A stretch of DNA of 64,000 bases from Mycolicibacterium septicum DSM 44393 (lineage in GTDB: Bacteria > Actinomycetota > Actinomycetes > Mycobacteriales > Mycobacteriaceae): NCBI RefSeq assembly GCF_000455325.1, contig NZ_HG322952.1, positions 396,283 through 460,282 on the forward strand, given 5' to 3'. Made by a program: the position numbers and the translations under genes. The notes under the pieces were generated by a model, which was given only the letters and a program-made list of their open reading frames with translations, searched no databases and was not told the DNA's origin. This document shows, piece after piece, positions 51,745 through 63,177 of the stretch. Numbering within the stretch: the stretch's first letter is position 1; each line of letters begins with the position of its first letter.

Positions 51745-54282
51745 GTGAGTACGCTGGCGTCGAGCCCCACCAAACGCGGTGAGCTGCGCATATATCTGGG
51801 TGCGGCTCCCGGCGTGGGCAAGACCTACGCGATGCTCGGTGAGGCGCACCGCAGGCTCGAGCGCGGCACCGACCTGGTTGCCGCGGTGGTCGAGACGCAC
51901 GGGCGCAAGAAGACCGCCGACCTGCTCGACGGTATCGAGATCGTCCCGCCGCGCTACGTCGAGTATCGGGGAGGCAGCTTCCCCGAACTCGACGTGGCCG
52001 CGGTGCTGGCCCGCAACCCTCAGGTGGTGCTGGTCGACGAACTCGCCCACACCAACACCCCGGGCAGCAAGAACCCCAAGCGCTGGCAGGACGTCGAGGA
52101 ACTGCTCGATGCCGGGATCACCGTGATCTCGACGGTCAACGTCCAGCACCTGGAGAGCCTCAACGATGTGGTCACCCAGATCACCGGTATCGAGCAGCAG
52201 GAGAAGGTTCCCGACGAGGTGGTCCGGGCGGCCGACCAGATCGAGTTGGTCGACATCACCCCGGAGGCACTGCGCCGCAGGCTGTCCCACGGCAACGTAT
52301 ACGCACCCGAGCGGGTCGACGCCGCGATGTCGAACTACTTCCGGCGCGGAAACCTCACCGCGCTGCGAGAACTGGCCCTGCTGTGGCTGGCCGACCAGGT
52401 CGACGCCGCGCTGGCCAAGTACCGTGCCGACAACAAGATCACCGACACCTGGGAGGCCCGCGAGCGTGTGGTGGTCGCCGTCACCGGCGGCACCGAGTCG
52501 GAAACCCTGGTGCGCAGGGCATCCCGCATCGCGTCGAAGTCCAGCGCGGAACTGATGGTGGTGCACGTCGTTCGCGGGGACGGACTGTCAGGTGTCTCGG
52601 CACCCCAGATGGGCAAGGTCCGGGAGCTGGCCATCAGTCTGGGCGCCACCCTCCACACCGTCGTCGGCGATGACGTACCCACGGCGCTACTGGATTTCGC
52701 GCGCGAGCGGAATGCCACGCAGCTGGTGCTCGGCACGTCGAGGCGATCCCGGTGGGCGCGGATGTTCGACGAGGGCATCGGCGCCGCCGTGGTGCAGCAC
52801 TCCGGCAAGATCGACGTGCACATGGTGACCCATGAGCAGGCCCGCCGCGGCTTCGGCTGGTTTACTGCCACACCCCGGCAGCGCCACGTCGCTTCCTGGC
52901 TTGCCAGCCTGGTGGTTCCGTCGGCGATCTGCCTGGCGATCGTGACCCTGCTGGACCCCTACCTCGGGGTCAGCGGCGAAAGCGCCCTGTTCTTCATCGG
53001 CGTGCTGATCGTCGCGCTGCTCGGAGGCGTCGCACCGGCCGGCCTGTCGGCCCTGCTGTCCGGGTTGCTGCTGAACTACTTCCTGGTCGACCCCCGCCAC
53101 ACGTTCACCATCTCCGAACCCGACAGCGCGGTCACCGTCGTCGTGCTGCTGCTCGTCGCGGTGGCGGTCGCGGCGCTGGTCGACGGGGCTGCCAGCCGGG
53201 CCCGCGAAGCCAGGAAGGCCTCGCAGGAGGCGGAACTGCTGACGCTGTTCGCCGGGTCGGTGCTGCGCGGCGCCGACCTGACCACCCTGCTGGAACGGCT
53301 GCGGGAGACGTACTCCCAACGCGCGGTGAGCCTGCTGCGCGAACACGACGGAACCACAGAGATCGTGGCGTGCGTCGGCACGAAGCCGTGCGCCGAGGTG
53401 GACTCCGCCGACACCGCCATCGAGGTCGGAGACGACGAATTCTGGCTGCTGATGGCCGGACGGAAACTGGCCGCGCGCGATCGCCGCGTGCTGAGCGCCG
53501 TCGCGAAACAGGCTGCCGGACTGGTCAAACAGCGCGAGCTCACCGAGGAAGCCGGCAAGGCCGCCGCCATCGCGCAGGCCGATGAACTGCGCCGGTCACT
53601 GTTGTCGGCGGTCAGCCACGACCTGCGTACCCCGCTGGCCGCGGCCAAGGCGGCGGCCAGCAGCCTGCGCAGCGAGGACATCGACTTCTCGGCCGAGGAC
53701 ACCGCCGAACTGCTGGCCACCATCGAGGAATCCATCGATGCGCTCACCGCGCTCGTCGGCAACCTGCTGGACTCGTCCCGGCTGTCGGCCGGGGTCGTCC
53801 GCCCCGAGCTGCGCCGGGTCTACCTGGAGGAGACCGTGCAGCGCGCACTGCTGGGAATCAGCAAGGGCGCCACCGGATTCACCCGCGAGGGCCTGGACCG
53901 GGTGAAGGTCGAGGTCGGCGACGCCGTCGCGATGGCCGACGCCGGGCTGCTCGAACGGGTACTGGCCAACCTGATCGACAACGCGCTGCGGTACGCACCT
54001 GACGGCCCCATCCGGGTCAGCGCCGGGCAGGTGGCCGACCGGGTACTGATCGCGGTCATCGACGAAGGGCCCGGGATGCCGCGCGGGGCCGAGGAACAAC
54101 TGTTCGCACCGTTCCAGCGCCTCGGCGATCACAACACCACCATCGGCGTCGGGCTCGGCCTGTCCGTTGCCCGCGGCTTCGTCGAAGCCATGGGCGGGAC
54201 CATCTCGGCGACCGACACCCCCGGCGGTGGCCTGACCGTCGAAATCGACCTCGCTGCACCGCCAAAGGACGAACCGGCATGA
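51745..54282 (+). CDS. kdpD: KdpD, sensor histidine kinase
   Basis: An 845-aa kinase from GTG 51745, 19 bases after kdpC. The N-terminal KdpD domain has Walker A GAAPGVGKTYAML near residue 25, then a USP-like domain (residues about 230-350), four membrane helices near 390-480, a GAF-like region, the HisKA box LLSAVSHDLRTPLAAAK, and HATPase motifs NLIDNALRYAPDGP and GVGLGLSVARGFVEAMGG. It senses K+ limitation or turgor and phosphorylates KdpE. Its stop overlaps kdpE by four bases. Confidence 0.97.
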   Translation: MSTLASSPTKRGELRIYLGAAPGVGKTYAMLGEAHRRLERGTDLVAAVVETHGRKKTADLLDGIEIVPPRYVEYRGGSFPELDVAAVLARNPQVVLVDELAHTNTPGSKNPKRWQDVEELLDAGITVISTVNVQHLESLNDVVTQITGIEQQEKVPDEVVRAADQIELVDITPEALRRRLSHGNVYAPERVDAAMSNYFRRGNLTALRELALLWLADQVDAALAKYRADNKITDTWEARERVVVAVTGGTESETLVRRASRIASKSSAELMVVHVVRGDGLSGVSAPQMGKVRELAISLGATLHTVVGDDVPTALLDFARERNATQLVLGTSRRSRWARMFDEGIGAAVVQHSGKIDVHMVTHEQARRGFGWFTATPRQRHVASWLASLVVPSAICLAIVTLLDPYLGVSGESALFFIGVLIVALLGGVAPAGLSALLSGLLLNYFLVDPRHTFTISEPDSAVTVVVLLLVAVAVAALVDGAASRAREARKASQEAELLTLFAGSVLRGADLTTLLERLRETYSQRAVSLLREHDGTTEIVACVGTKPCAEVDSADTAIEVGDDEFWLLMAGRKLAARDRRVLSAVAKQAAGLVKQRELTEEAGKAAAIAQADELRRSLLSAVSHDLRTPLAAAKAAASSLRSEDIDFSAEDTAELLATIEESIDALTALVGNLLDSSRLSAGVVRPELRRVYLEETVQRALLGISKGATGFTREGLDRVKVEVGDAVAMADAGLLERVLANLIDNALRYAPDGPIRVSAGQVADRVLIAVIDEGPGMPRGAEEQLFAPFQRLGDHNTTIGVGLGLSVARGFVEAMGGTISATDTPGGGLTVEIDLAAPPKDEPA

Positions 54283-54980
54283 CACCCACCAACGCCATCA
54301 AAACCCGTGTCCTCGTGATCGACGACGAACCGCAGATCTTGCGTGCGCTGCGGATCAACCTGTCCGTGCGCGGCTACGAGGTCGACACCGCCACCAACGG
54401 CGGCCAGGGACTGCGGGCCGCCGCCGATCACCGCCCCGACGTGATCGTGCTCGACCTCGGGCTGCCCGACATGTCCGGCATCGAGGTGCTCGCGGGCCTG
54501 CGCGGTTGGCTGTCGGCGCCGGTGATCGTGCTCTCGGCCCGTACCGACTCGTCGGACAAGGTCGAGGCGCTCGATGCCGGGGCCGATGACTACGTCACCA
54601 AACCCTTTGGAATGGACGAGTTCCTGGCCCGGCTGCGGGCGGCGGTGCGCCGCGGTGCGGCGGCTTCCGAAACGGACGAGCCCGTCATCGAGACCTCGTC
54701 GTTCACCGTCGACCTCGCCGCCAAGAAGGTGACCAAGAACAACCACGAGGTGCACCTGACCCCCACCGAGTGGGGCATGCTGGAGATGCTGGTGCGCAAC
54801 CGCGGCAAGTTGGTGGGCCGCGAAGAGCTGCTGCGCGAGGTGTGGGGACCGGCCTATGCGAAGGAAACCCATTACCTGCGGGTCTATCTGGCGCAGCTGC
54901 GCCGCAAACTTGAGGACGATCCGTCACGTCCGGTACACCTGCTGACCGAGGCGGGGATGGGGTACCGCTTCCAGGAGTAG
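54279..54980 (+). CDS. kdpE: KdpE, OmpR-family response regulator
   Basis: A 233-aa regulator. The receiver domain has VLVIDDEPQ, the phospho-acceptor Asp in VIVLDLGLPD, and the Lys of YVTKPF. The C-terminal winged helix has LTPTEWGMLEMLVRN and ETHYLRVYLAQLRRKLE. It activates kdp transcription after phosphorylation by KdpD. Overlap with kdpD is ATGA. The gene ends two bases before the end of the convergent P450 gene. CGTAAAG-like repeats in several promoters of this locus are candidate KdpE sites. Confidence 0.97.
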   Translation: MTPTNAIKTRVLVIDDEPQILRALRINLSVRGYEVDTATNGGQGLRAAADHRPDVIVLDLGLPDMSGIEVLAGLRGWLSAPVIVLSARTDSSDKVEALDAGADDYVTKPFGMDEFLARLRAAVRRGAAASETDEPVIETSSFTVDLAAKKVTKNNHEVHLTPTEWGMLEMLVRNRGKLVGREELLREVWGPAYAKETHYLRVYLAQLRRKLEDDPSRPVHLLTEAGMGYRFQE

Positions 54981-54982
54981 GT

Positions 54983-56170
54983 TCACGCCACCAGCATCGG
55001 CAGCCGTTCCCAACCACGCACCGTCGAGGTGGGTGAGAGCGCCGCATCGTCGAGATCCACGTCCCAGTCCGGGAATCGGGTGAGGATCTCGTCGAGCGCG
55101 ATGCGGGCCTCGATGCGGGCGAGCGCGGCACCCAGACAGAAATGGGCGCCGTGGCCGAACGCCAGGTGCATACCGATGTCGCGGTGGATGTCGAAGCGGT
55201 CCGGTTCGGCGTAGCGACGCTCGTCGCGGTTGGCCGCGGCCATCACGATCAACAATGCACTGCCGGCGGGAACCGTGTGCCCGTGCCACTTGGCATCGAC
55301 GGCCAGGGAGCGGGCCGCATGCGGGGCCGGGTTCTCGAACCGCAGGATTTCCTCAATTGCGTTGGGCACCAATGCCCGGTCGCGCACCAGTTCGCGACGC
55401 TGATCCGGATGCTCGGCGAGCACCTTGACGGTCCATCCGATCAGCCGCGCGCTGGTCTCGTTGCCCGCCCCGGCGATGACGTGCACGTAGGTCAGCAGTT
55501 CGCGCCGGGTCAGCCGGCGCCGGGTGCCGGTCTGGTCCTCGAACTCGACGTTGAGCAGGTCGGTCATGATGTCGTCGGACGGATGCTCGACGCGCCAGTC
55601 GATGTAGTCGGCGAACGCTCCACCCAGTGCCATGTTCTGTTCGTTGATCCGCATACCGCGTCCGGCCTTGGTCCGCATGTTGGCATTGCTCATGTCGCGG
55701 ATCGCGATCTGGTCGGCATCGGGAATGCCCATCAGCATGCTGATCACCCGCATCGGCATCTGCGCGGCGAACTCACCGATCACATCGAACCGCCCGGTGC
55801 CGATCAGCGGATCGAGGTACTCGGCGCAGTACGTCCGGATCGCCGGTTCCAGTGCGGCCACCTTGCGCGGGGTGAACACCCGCGACATCAGGGTGCGGTG
55901 GATGGTGTGGCTGGGCGGGTCCTCGGCGACGACGATGCCGGGCGGCATCTCGACACCGGATTTGATGAATTCCAGGACATTGCCCCGCCCGGAGATGAAG
56001 GTGTCGCGGTCGATCAACGCCCGCTCGACATCGTCGTAGCGAGTTACCGCGAAGAAATCGTGCGTCGCGTTGTAGTACAGCGGCGCCTCGTCCCGCAACC
56101 GGCGGTAGGTCGGATAGGGGTCGCGCGTGATCTCGACGTTGTACGGGTCGTAATCGATGTCGACTTTCAT
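54983..56170 (-). CDS. cytochrome P450
   Basis: A 395-aa monooxygenase. GAGGAG six bases upstream fixes ATG 56170. The oxygen-activation helix is VIAGAGNETSARLIG, the ExxR is EEILRF, and the heme-ligand motif is FGHGAHFCLGAALARIEARI with Cys near residue 345. There is no signal peptide, so it is cytosolic and needs a separate ferredoxin and reductase, which are not in the window. The N-terminus YDPYNVEITRDPYPTYRRLR resembles CYP12x-type mycobacterial P450s. Substrate unknown, likely a lipid or sterol. Upstream is a divergent acyl-CoA synthetase. Confidence 0.95.
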   Translation of the reverse strand: MKVDIDYDPYNVEITRDPYPTYRRLRDEAPLYYNATHDFFAVTRYDDVERALIDRDTFISGRGNVLEFIKSGVEMPPGIVVAEDPPSHTIHRTLMSRVFTPRKVAALEPAIRTYCAEYLDPLIGTGRFDVIGEFAAQMPMRVISMLMGIPDADQIAIRDMSNANMRTKAGRGMRINEQNMALGGAFADYIDWRVEHPSDDIMTDLLNVEFEDQTGTRRRLTRRELLTYVHVIAGAGNETSARLIGWTVKVLAEHPDQRRELVRDRALVPNAIEEILRFENPAPHAARSLAVDAKWHGHTVPAGSALLIVMAAANRDERRYAEPDRFDIHRDIGMHLAFGHGAHFCLGAALARIEARIALDEILTRFPDWDVDLDDAALSPTSTVRGWERLPMLVA

Positions 56171-56350
56171 GCCGGCTCCTCGTCGTCCCGGCAATCCTGA
56201 CCCCGCCCACCCGCATCGGCGTGAGTACCGCGCTACCCGAATTGCCGCGCAACGACCGATGACCGCGCACGAGCGACCACCGGGCGCGGGCAGGCCACCG
56301 ACCAGCGACAATCTTCGATTTCGACTGGCCCGACACGCTACGGTGCCGGT

Positions 56351-58196
<1,846 letters not shown>

Positions 58197-58219
<23 letters not shown>

Positions 58220-60143
58220 GTAGCCGCAACCCGTTGAGGGCGACCAGGATGGTCGAGCCCTCGTGACCGGCCACGCCCAGCGGTAACGGCAAGTGTCCGA
58301 ACAGGTCCCAGGTCACCAGGACGGTGATGACGGTGCCTGCGATCACCAGGTTGGCGATGACCAGCCGGCGGGCCCGCTTGGACAGCGCGACCACCGAGGC
58401 GATCGCCGAGAGGTCATCGCCCACGGTGACGACGTCGGCGGTGTCGACGGTGAGATCGGCGCCGCTGCGCCCCATCGCCATCGACGAATGCGCGGACGCC
58501 ATGGCCGGCGCGTCGTTGACCCCGTCGCCCACCATGAGGACCCGCCGCCCACCGGATTCCAGTTCCCGGACCGCGGTGGCCTTGTCGTCGGGCAGCAGTC
58601 CGGCCCGCACATCCTCGATGCCCAGTTGCCCGGCCAATTGCGCTGCCGCGGCATGGTTGTCACCGGTGAGCAGCACGGGCGAGCATCCGGTCAGGGACCG
58701 AAGCGCCTGCACGGCAGCGGCCGCGCCCGGGCGGGCCTGGTCATGCAGCCCCAGCACCCCGATGGCGTGGCCGTCGACGGCCACGACGACGGCGGTCGCC
58801 CCGGTCGCCTCGATCTCGGCCACCGCCGCTATCGCCGGGCCCGCATACGCCGCGGGGCTGAGTACCTCGACCGGGTGCCCGTCGACGATCGCCCGGACCC
58901 CGCGGCCCACGCAGGCGGTGAAGCCGGTGGCCTCGGGCACCGTGACGGCGCGGGATACAGCCTCGGCGACGATGGCCCGCCCGATCGGGTGCTCGCTGAA
59001 TTGTTCTGCGGCAGCGGCAGTTGCGAGGACCCGCTCGGACGCCACCTCGCCGAGGGGCACCACGTCCGATACCCGGGGAGCGCCGGTGGTCAACGTTCCG
59101 GTCTTGTCGAGCACGACGACGTCGGTGTCGGCCAGTCGCTCCATGGCGACCGCGGATTTCACCAGCACGCCGCGACGGCTGGCATTGGCTATCGCGCACA
59201 GCAGGGGCGGCATGGTGGCGAGCACGACCGCGCACGGCGAGGCGACGATCATGAAAGTCATGGCGCGCAACAGCGTTGAACGCAGATCGGCCCCCAGCGC
59301 CAGCGGCACCGCGAACAGCGTCAGGGTCGCGACCACCACGACCACCGAATAGCGCTGCTCGACTTTCTCGATGAACAGCTGGGTCTTGGCCTTGGTCGCC
59401 GAGGCCGCGGCGACGGCCGCGACGATGCGGGCCATCACCGTGCTCGACGGATCCCGAGTGACCGTGACCTGCAGCGCCCCAGAGGTGTTGAGCGTTCCGG
59501 CGAACACGTCGTCACCCACCTGTTTGGCGACGGGCAGCGGTTCACCGGTGATCGAGGACTGGTCGACGTCGGAGGAGCCCCCGGTCACGGTGCCGTCAGC
59601 CGAGATCCGTTCCCCGGGCCGGATGAGGATGCGGTCGCCGGGCCGCAGCGACTCCGCCGCGACGATGCGTTGGGCGCCGTCGTCCTCGAGCAATGTCGCG
59701 TCGGGCGGGGCCAGGTCGAGCAGTCCGCGCACCGAACGTTCGGTGCGTGTGGTGGCCACGTCCTCCAGCGCGCCGGACGTCGCGAAGATGACGATCAACA
59801 GCGCGCCGTCGAACACCTGCCCGATGGATGCCGCACCGATCGCCGCCAGGATCATCAGCAGGTCGACATCGAGCGTGCGGTCCCGCAGCGCCTGCACGCC
59901 GGATACCGCGGATTGCCAACCGCCGGCGAGATAGCACGCGAGATACAGCGTCCACCACAGCGGTTGCGGCGCATCGGCCAACTGCGCAACCACGCCGCAG
60001 AGCATCAACACCAGGGCCGCGACCGCCCAGCGCACCGAGTCCAGAGACCAGATCCACGTGCCGATCCGGCGCGCACCGACGGGCCGGGCGGTGCCGTCAC
60101 GACCGTCACGCACCGGCAACCGGTCGGCCCACAGAGCGGTCAT
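58197..60143 (-). CDS. ctpJ: P1B-4 type metal-exporting ATPase (CtpJ/CtpD-like)
   Basis: A 648-aa ATPase; GGGAGG eight bases upstream supports ATG 60143. The metal-site motif in the sixth helix is SPCAVVLAT (SPC, not CPC), and the last helix pair carries GHEGSTI (HEGxT), the pair that defines the P1B-4 Co/Fe/Ni-type subgroup. The DKTGTLTTG phosphorylation site, TGEPLPV and GDGVNDAPAM are intact. No N-terminal metal-binding domain. The divergent NmtR gene matches the ctpJ-nmtR pair of M. tuberculosis, which points to Co2+ or Ni2+ export. The 106-base gap between them carries the operator. Confidence 0.93.
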
Positions 60144-60202
60144 CGAGTGCGCCTCCCGTTCATCCTCGCCGTACACACCTAAGACATTTAAACATGTAGA
60201 GA

Positions 60203-60216
60203 TTGAAATATATCAA
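60203..60216. promoter_or_regulatory. AT-rich inverted repeat, candidate NmtR operator
   Basis: TTGAAATATATCAA: the arms TTGA and TCAA enclose AATATA, and 12 of the 14 bases are symmetric. It lies in an AT-rich stretch between divergent ctpJ and nmtR. A second symmetric element, ACATGT (60192-60197), is next to it. Function inferred from position. Confidence 0.55.
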
Positions 60217-60249
60217 CTACGTTTTGGGCCACATGCTTGAATGAATGCC

Positions 60250-60603
60250 ATGGGTCACGGAGTTGAGGGGCGGGCGACACCGGCAGCGTCCCTCGACGCC
60301 GCCTCGGCGGCCAAAGTCGCCGAGACCCTGCAGGCCCTGGCCTCCCCCAACCGATTGCTGATCCTGACCCGACTGCGGGAATCACCGTGCTCGGTCACCG
60401 AACTGTCCGCGGCGGTCGGCATGGAACAGCCCGCGGTCTCCAATCAGCTCCGGCTATTGCGGGCACTGGGACTGGTGACCGGCGACAGGTACGGCCGCAA
60501 TATCGTGTACCGGCTTTACGACAGCCACGTGGCGCAACTTCTCGACGAAGCCATCTACCACATCGAGCATCTCCGACTGGGCGCCCGCGACACCACCGCT
60601 TGA
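60250..60603 (+). CDS. nmtR: NmtR, ArsR/SmtB-family Ni/Co-sensing repressor
   Basis: A 117-aa repressor. The N-terminus MGHGVEGR is that of M. tuberculosis NmtR, in which Gly2-His3 provides metal ligands, so ATG 60250 and not 60241 is the start. The DNA-binding helix has MEQPAVSNQLRLLRALGLV. The alpha-5 ligands are kept in YDSHVAQLLDEAIYHIEH (Asp, His, His, His). It is expected to release the operator when Ni or Co binds, so that the divergent exporter is expressed. Confidence 0.95.
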   Translation: MGHGVEGRATPAASLDAASAAKVAETLQALASPNRLLILTRLRESPCSVTELSAAVGMEQPAVSNQLRLLRALGLVTGDRYGRNIVYRLYDSHVAQLLDEAIYHIEHLRLGARDTTA

Positions 60604-60824
60604 ACCCCTAAACGGGCTGCGGCCAAAGAGTTTCACGCATTGTTCACGTCAGCGCGCCAACCCGAAACAGGCCTCACGGGCAAAACTCGCGCCGTTGCGG
60701 GAATCCTTTATTTTCGCGGTGACCCGAACTATTGTGAAGTCGTTATATGTTGATGTCCGCCCAAACTCGGGAGTTTGCTGCCGGCCATACCGGCGGTACC
60801 CGAACAGTGAGGAGTTGAACAACG

Positions 60825-60923
60825 ATGCGCATGGCAACCAAGGGATCCTGCACCTGTCGCTGCAATGCCTGCGACGGTGGCCACCACTGCGGAAACCCCC
60901 CGAACTGCAACGCGCGGCGCTGA
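60825..60923 (+). CDS. 32-aa Cys/His-rich peptide, metallothionein-like
   Basis: ATG 60825 (or 60831) is preceded by GAGGAG about ten bases upstream. The product ends at a TGA at 60921-60923 and reads MRMATKGSCTCRC, NACDGGHHCG and NPPNCNARR in order: six Cys (9, 11, 13, 16, 22, 28) and two His in 32 residues, spaced as CxCxC-x2-C, then HHC and C. That density is typical of metal-thiolate peptides. Too short for standard gene calling. Its place between nmtR and a ZIP-type transporter supports metal binding; a hairpin terminator follows within 10 bases. Not a copy of MymT as I know it. Confidence 0.75.
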   Translation: MRMATKGSCTCRCNACDGGHHCGNPPNCNARR

Positions 60924-60930
60924 CGCCGTC

Positions 60931-60967
60931 GGTGGCCTGTCGTCCGGGCAACCGGCGACAGGTCACC
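60931..60967 (+). terminator. hairpin after the metallothionein-like gene
   Basis: GGTGGCCTGTCG (60931-60942) and CGACAGGTCACC (60956-60967) pair over 12 bases with one mismatch; the loop is 13 bases. No clear T-run follows, as is common in mycobacteria. A 7-9-7 inverted repeat (ATCGCAC at 61014-61020, GTGCGAT at 61030-61036) lies further on, in the ZIP-type gene's promoter area. Confidence 0.6.
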
Positions 60968-61134
60968 ACCCCTAACCGCTACGCCGCCTGATCTTCGGGC
61001 CATAACCTCATCGATCGCACCGATCGGTCGTGCGATTTCGCGCTGTCTCGCCTCTCCGGCTGTTCTCTTCGGCACTTTCCTCCCTGCCGCCCCAGTTCCC
61101 CGGTTCCCACCCCGCGCTGTCTTATGCTGCGGGC

Positions 61135-61839
61135 GTGCTCACCGCGCTGACCTGGGGCCTGGTCGCTGCATCCTCGCTGCTCATCGGCGCGATCGCCGGC
61201 GTGGTCCGGGACTGGAATCAACGCCTCGTCGGCCTGGTCCTCGGTTTCGGCGGCGGGGCGCTCATCTCCAGCATCTCCTTCGAACTCGCCGAGGAGGGCT
61301 TCCGGGCCAGCGGCGCCTGGGCGGTGGCCCTCGGCCTCGCGGTCGGAGCCGTGGTGTTCTATCTCGCGGACAAGGCGGTAGATCGGCTGGGCCGCAAGGG
61401 AACCCAGACCGCCGGGCTGCCCCTGCTGCTCGGCGCCCTGCTCGACGGCATTCCCGAACAGGCCGCCCTCGGCATCGGCATCGCGGCCGGAGCCGGTGTC
61501 AGCCTGGCCCTTGTGGTGTCCATCTTCGTGTCGAACCTGCCCGAATCCATCGGATCGGCCAGCGACATGAAATCCGCGGGAGAACCGGCCCGCCGGATCG
61601 TGGGCAGCTGGGCCGCGATCGCCGCACTGTGCGCGCTGGCCACTGTCGGCGGCTATCAGCTGCAGAACGTCGCGGGCGCCGAATTCCGAGGCGGCATCAA
61701 CGGTTTCGCCGCCGGGGCGCTGCTGGTCATGCTGGTGGGCTCGATGATCCCGGAGGCCACCGAGAAGGCCAAGGAGAACGCCGGCCTGGCGGCCGTGCTC
61801 GGTTTCGCCGTTGCCGCGGGATTGTCGCTGGCCGGGTGA
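61135..61839 (+). CDS. ZIP-family metal transporter-like protein
   Basis: A 234-aa protein with seven or eight membrane segments. Helices 4 and 5 carry the metal-path motifs ALLDGIPEQAALGIG and SNLPESIGSASDM, with the paired Glu/Asp/Pro pattern of ZIP (usually HNxPEG, here DGIPE, without the His). FGGGALISSISFELAEEGF and AAGALLVMLVGSMIPEA complete the fold. GTG 61135 is preceded by TTATGCT seven bases away, so the transcript may be leaderless. Direction and metal are not certain, since the His ligands are absent; the metal-related neighbours favour zinc or a similar ion. Confidence 0.8.
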   Translation: MLTALTWGLVAASSLLIGAIAGVVRDWNQRLVGLVLGFGGGALISSISFELAEEGFRASGAWAVALGLAVGAVVFYLADKAVDRLGRKGTQTAGLPLLLGALLDGIPEQAALGIGIAAGAGVSLALVVSIFVSNLPESIGSASDMKSAGEPARRIVGSWAAIAALCALATVGGYQLQNVAGAEFRGGINGFAAGALLVMLVGSMIPEATEKAKENAGLAAVLGFAVAAGLSLAG

Positions 61840-61864
61840 ACCGGCGGCGGGTTAGGTTCGGCAG

Positions 61865-62650
61865 GTGACTGCGCAGTGGCACCTCGGGCCCGTCAGCATC
61901 GGGGTGCACAACCTGTTCGTCGCCCTCGGGGTGTCCGCCGCGCTGCTGGTGTTCGTCCTGGAGGCCCGCCGGCGCGGTGCGGTCAACGAGCAGTCGGTGG
62001 TCGCCGCGGCCGGCGCGCTGATCGGCGGCGCGATCGGGATGAGGTTGACCGGGTGGGTCCATCACCTGGACTTCAGCGCGAATCCGACCCTGGCGCAGGC
62101 CTGGCAGTTCGGCTCGCGCAGCATCCTCGGCGGACTGCTCGGCGCCTATCTCGGGGTGCTCATCGCCAAACGGCTCGGCGGTTATCGCGGAAAGACCGGC
62201 GACCTGTTCGCCCCCGCGGTCGCACTCGGCATGGCGATCGGCCGCATCGGCTGCCACCTCACCGAGGCCCCCGGGCGCCCCACCACCCTGCCGTGGGGCA
62301 TCCACGCACCGGCGGACACCCCCGAGTGCCCGGGGTGCCTCACCGGCGCCGCCATGCACCCGTCGTTTCTCTACGAGATCGCCTTCCAGCTCACCGCATT
62401 CGCCGTGTTGTTGTGGCTGCGCCCCCGTATCGGCAGGCCCGGTGAACTGTTCGTGCTCTACGTCGCCGGCTACGCGGTCTTCCGCTTCTTCGTCGAGTTC
62501 GTCCGGGCGAACGAGACCGTGTGGCTGGATCTGACCCGCCCGCAATGGTTCCTGCTGCCGTCGTTGCTGATCCTGGGGTTTCGGCTGTGGTACGGCTACC
62601 GCCGCGGGTACTATCGCAACCCAGCCCACTCTCAGGAGGTGCCCGCATGA
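61865..62650 (+). CDS. Lgt-family prolipoprotein diacylglyceryl transferase paralogue
   Basis: A 261-aa protein with seven membrane segments. Lgt hallmarks are GRIGCHLTEAPGRPTTLPWG (signature GRxGN with Cys instead of Asn), MHPSFLYE and FRFFVEFVRANE. Lgt moves diacylglycerol to lipobox Cys residues. The house-keeping lgt is normally near trpC/pyk, and this copy sits with a radical SAM gene, so it is more likely a paralogue with another lipid task. The start is GTG 61865; the stop overlaps the next ATG (ATGA). Confidence 0.88.
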   Translation: MTAQWHLGPVSIGVHNLFVALGVSAALLVFVLEARRRGAVNEQSVVAAAGALIGGAIGMRLTGWVHHLDFSANPTLAQAWQFGSRSILGGLLGAYLGVLIAKRLGGYRGKTGDLFAPAVALGMAIGRIGCHLTEAPGRPTTLPWGIHAPADTPECPGCLTGAAMHPSFLYEIAFQLTAFAVLLWLRPRIGRPGELFVLYVAGYAVFRFFVEFVRANETVWLDLTRPQWFLLPSLLILGFRLWYGYRRGYYRNPAHSQEVPA

Positions 62651-63177
62651 CGACACCGCCCGGCCCACCTGACGATACGACCCCACCCGGCAACGAGCCG
62701 CATGAGTTCGGGCCACAAAGCTTTGAGCCACAAGGTATCCCACCCGCCTATCACGGCGACCCACCCGCTCCTCCGCCCCCGCCTCCTGCACCGCCACCGG
62801 GTTATCCCTACCCGCCCGGCTACTCGTACCCGCCCGGCTATCCCTACGGACCGCCGCCACAGCCCCCGCGACGCATCTCGGTCCCCATGGTGATCCTCGG
62901 CCCGTTTCTCTACGCCGCACTCAATCTGGTGATCGGATTCATCGGCTTCATCGGCGCCGGGGCCGCTGACAGCAGTGGCGGCAGCACCAACCTGGTTCTC
63001 GGGGGCACCGCGGTGCTGTTGGCCCTGATCGCCTTCGGCGGTGGCACCTTGATGTTGTTGTCGAAGAACCCGACGGCCAAGGGACTCGGCATCGGGCTGA
63101 TGGTCGGCTGGGCGCTGGTCTCGTTGTTCACCGCCGGGTTCTGCACCGGCCTCAACCCCGAGCTGTACGCCCTGTGA
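62647..63177 (+). CDS. proline-rich membrane protein
   Basis: A 176-aa protein. Residues 1-75 are Pro/Gly/Tyr-rich and disordered (repeats such as PPGYPY and YSYPPGYPYG). Three membrane segments follow (VILGPFLYAALNLVIGFIGF, LVLGGTAVLLALIAFGGG, GIGLMVGWALVSLF). Many actinobacterial membrane proteins have this form; function unknown. It overlaps the Lgt paralogue by four bases and the radical SAM gene by four (GTGA), so all three are one translational unit. Confidence 0.83.
   Translation: MTTPPGPPDDTTPPGNEPHEFGPQSFEPQGIPPAYHGDPPAPPPPPPAPPPGYPYPPGYSYPPGYPYGPPPQPPRRISVPMVILGPFLYAALNLVIGFIGFIGAGAADSSGGSTNLVLGGTAVLLALIAFGGGTLMLLSKNPTAKGLGIGLMVGWALVSLFTAGFCTGLNPELYAL

Noticed and set aside
60604..60824. 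A further gene on the minus strand (106-aa frame at 60649-60969)
   Set aside because: Its codon use and composition are poor, and it is antisense to the Cys-rich peptide gene, which has the better ribosome binding site and terminator.
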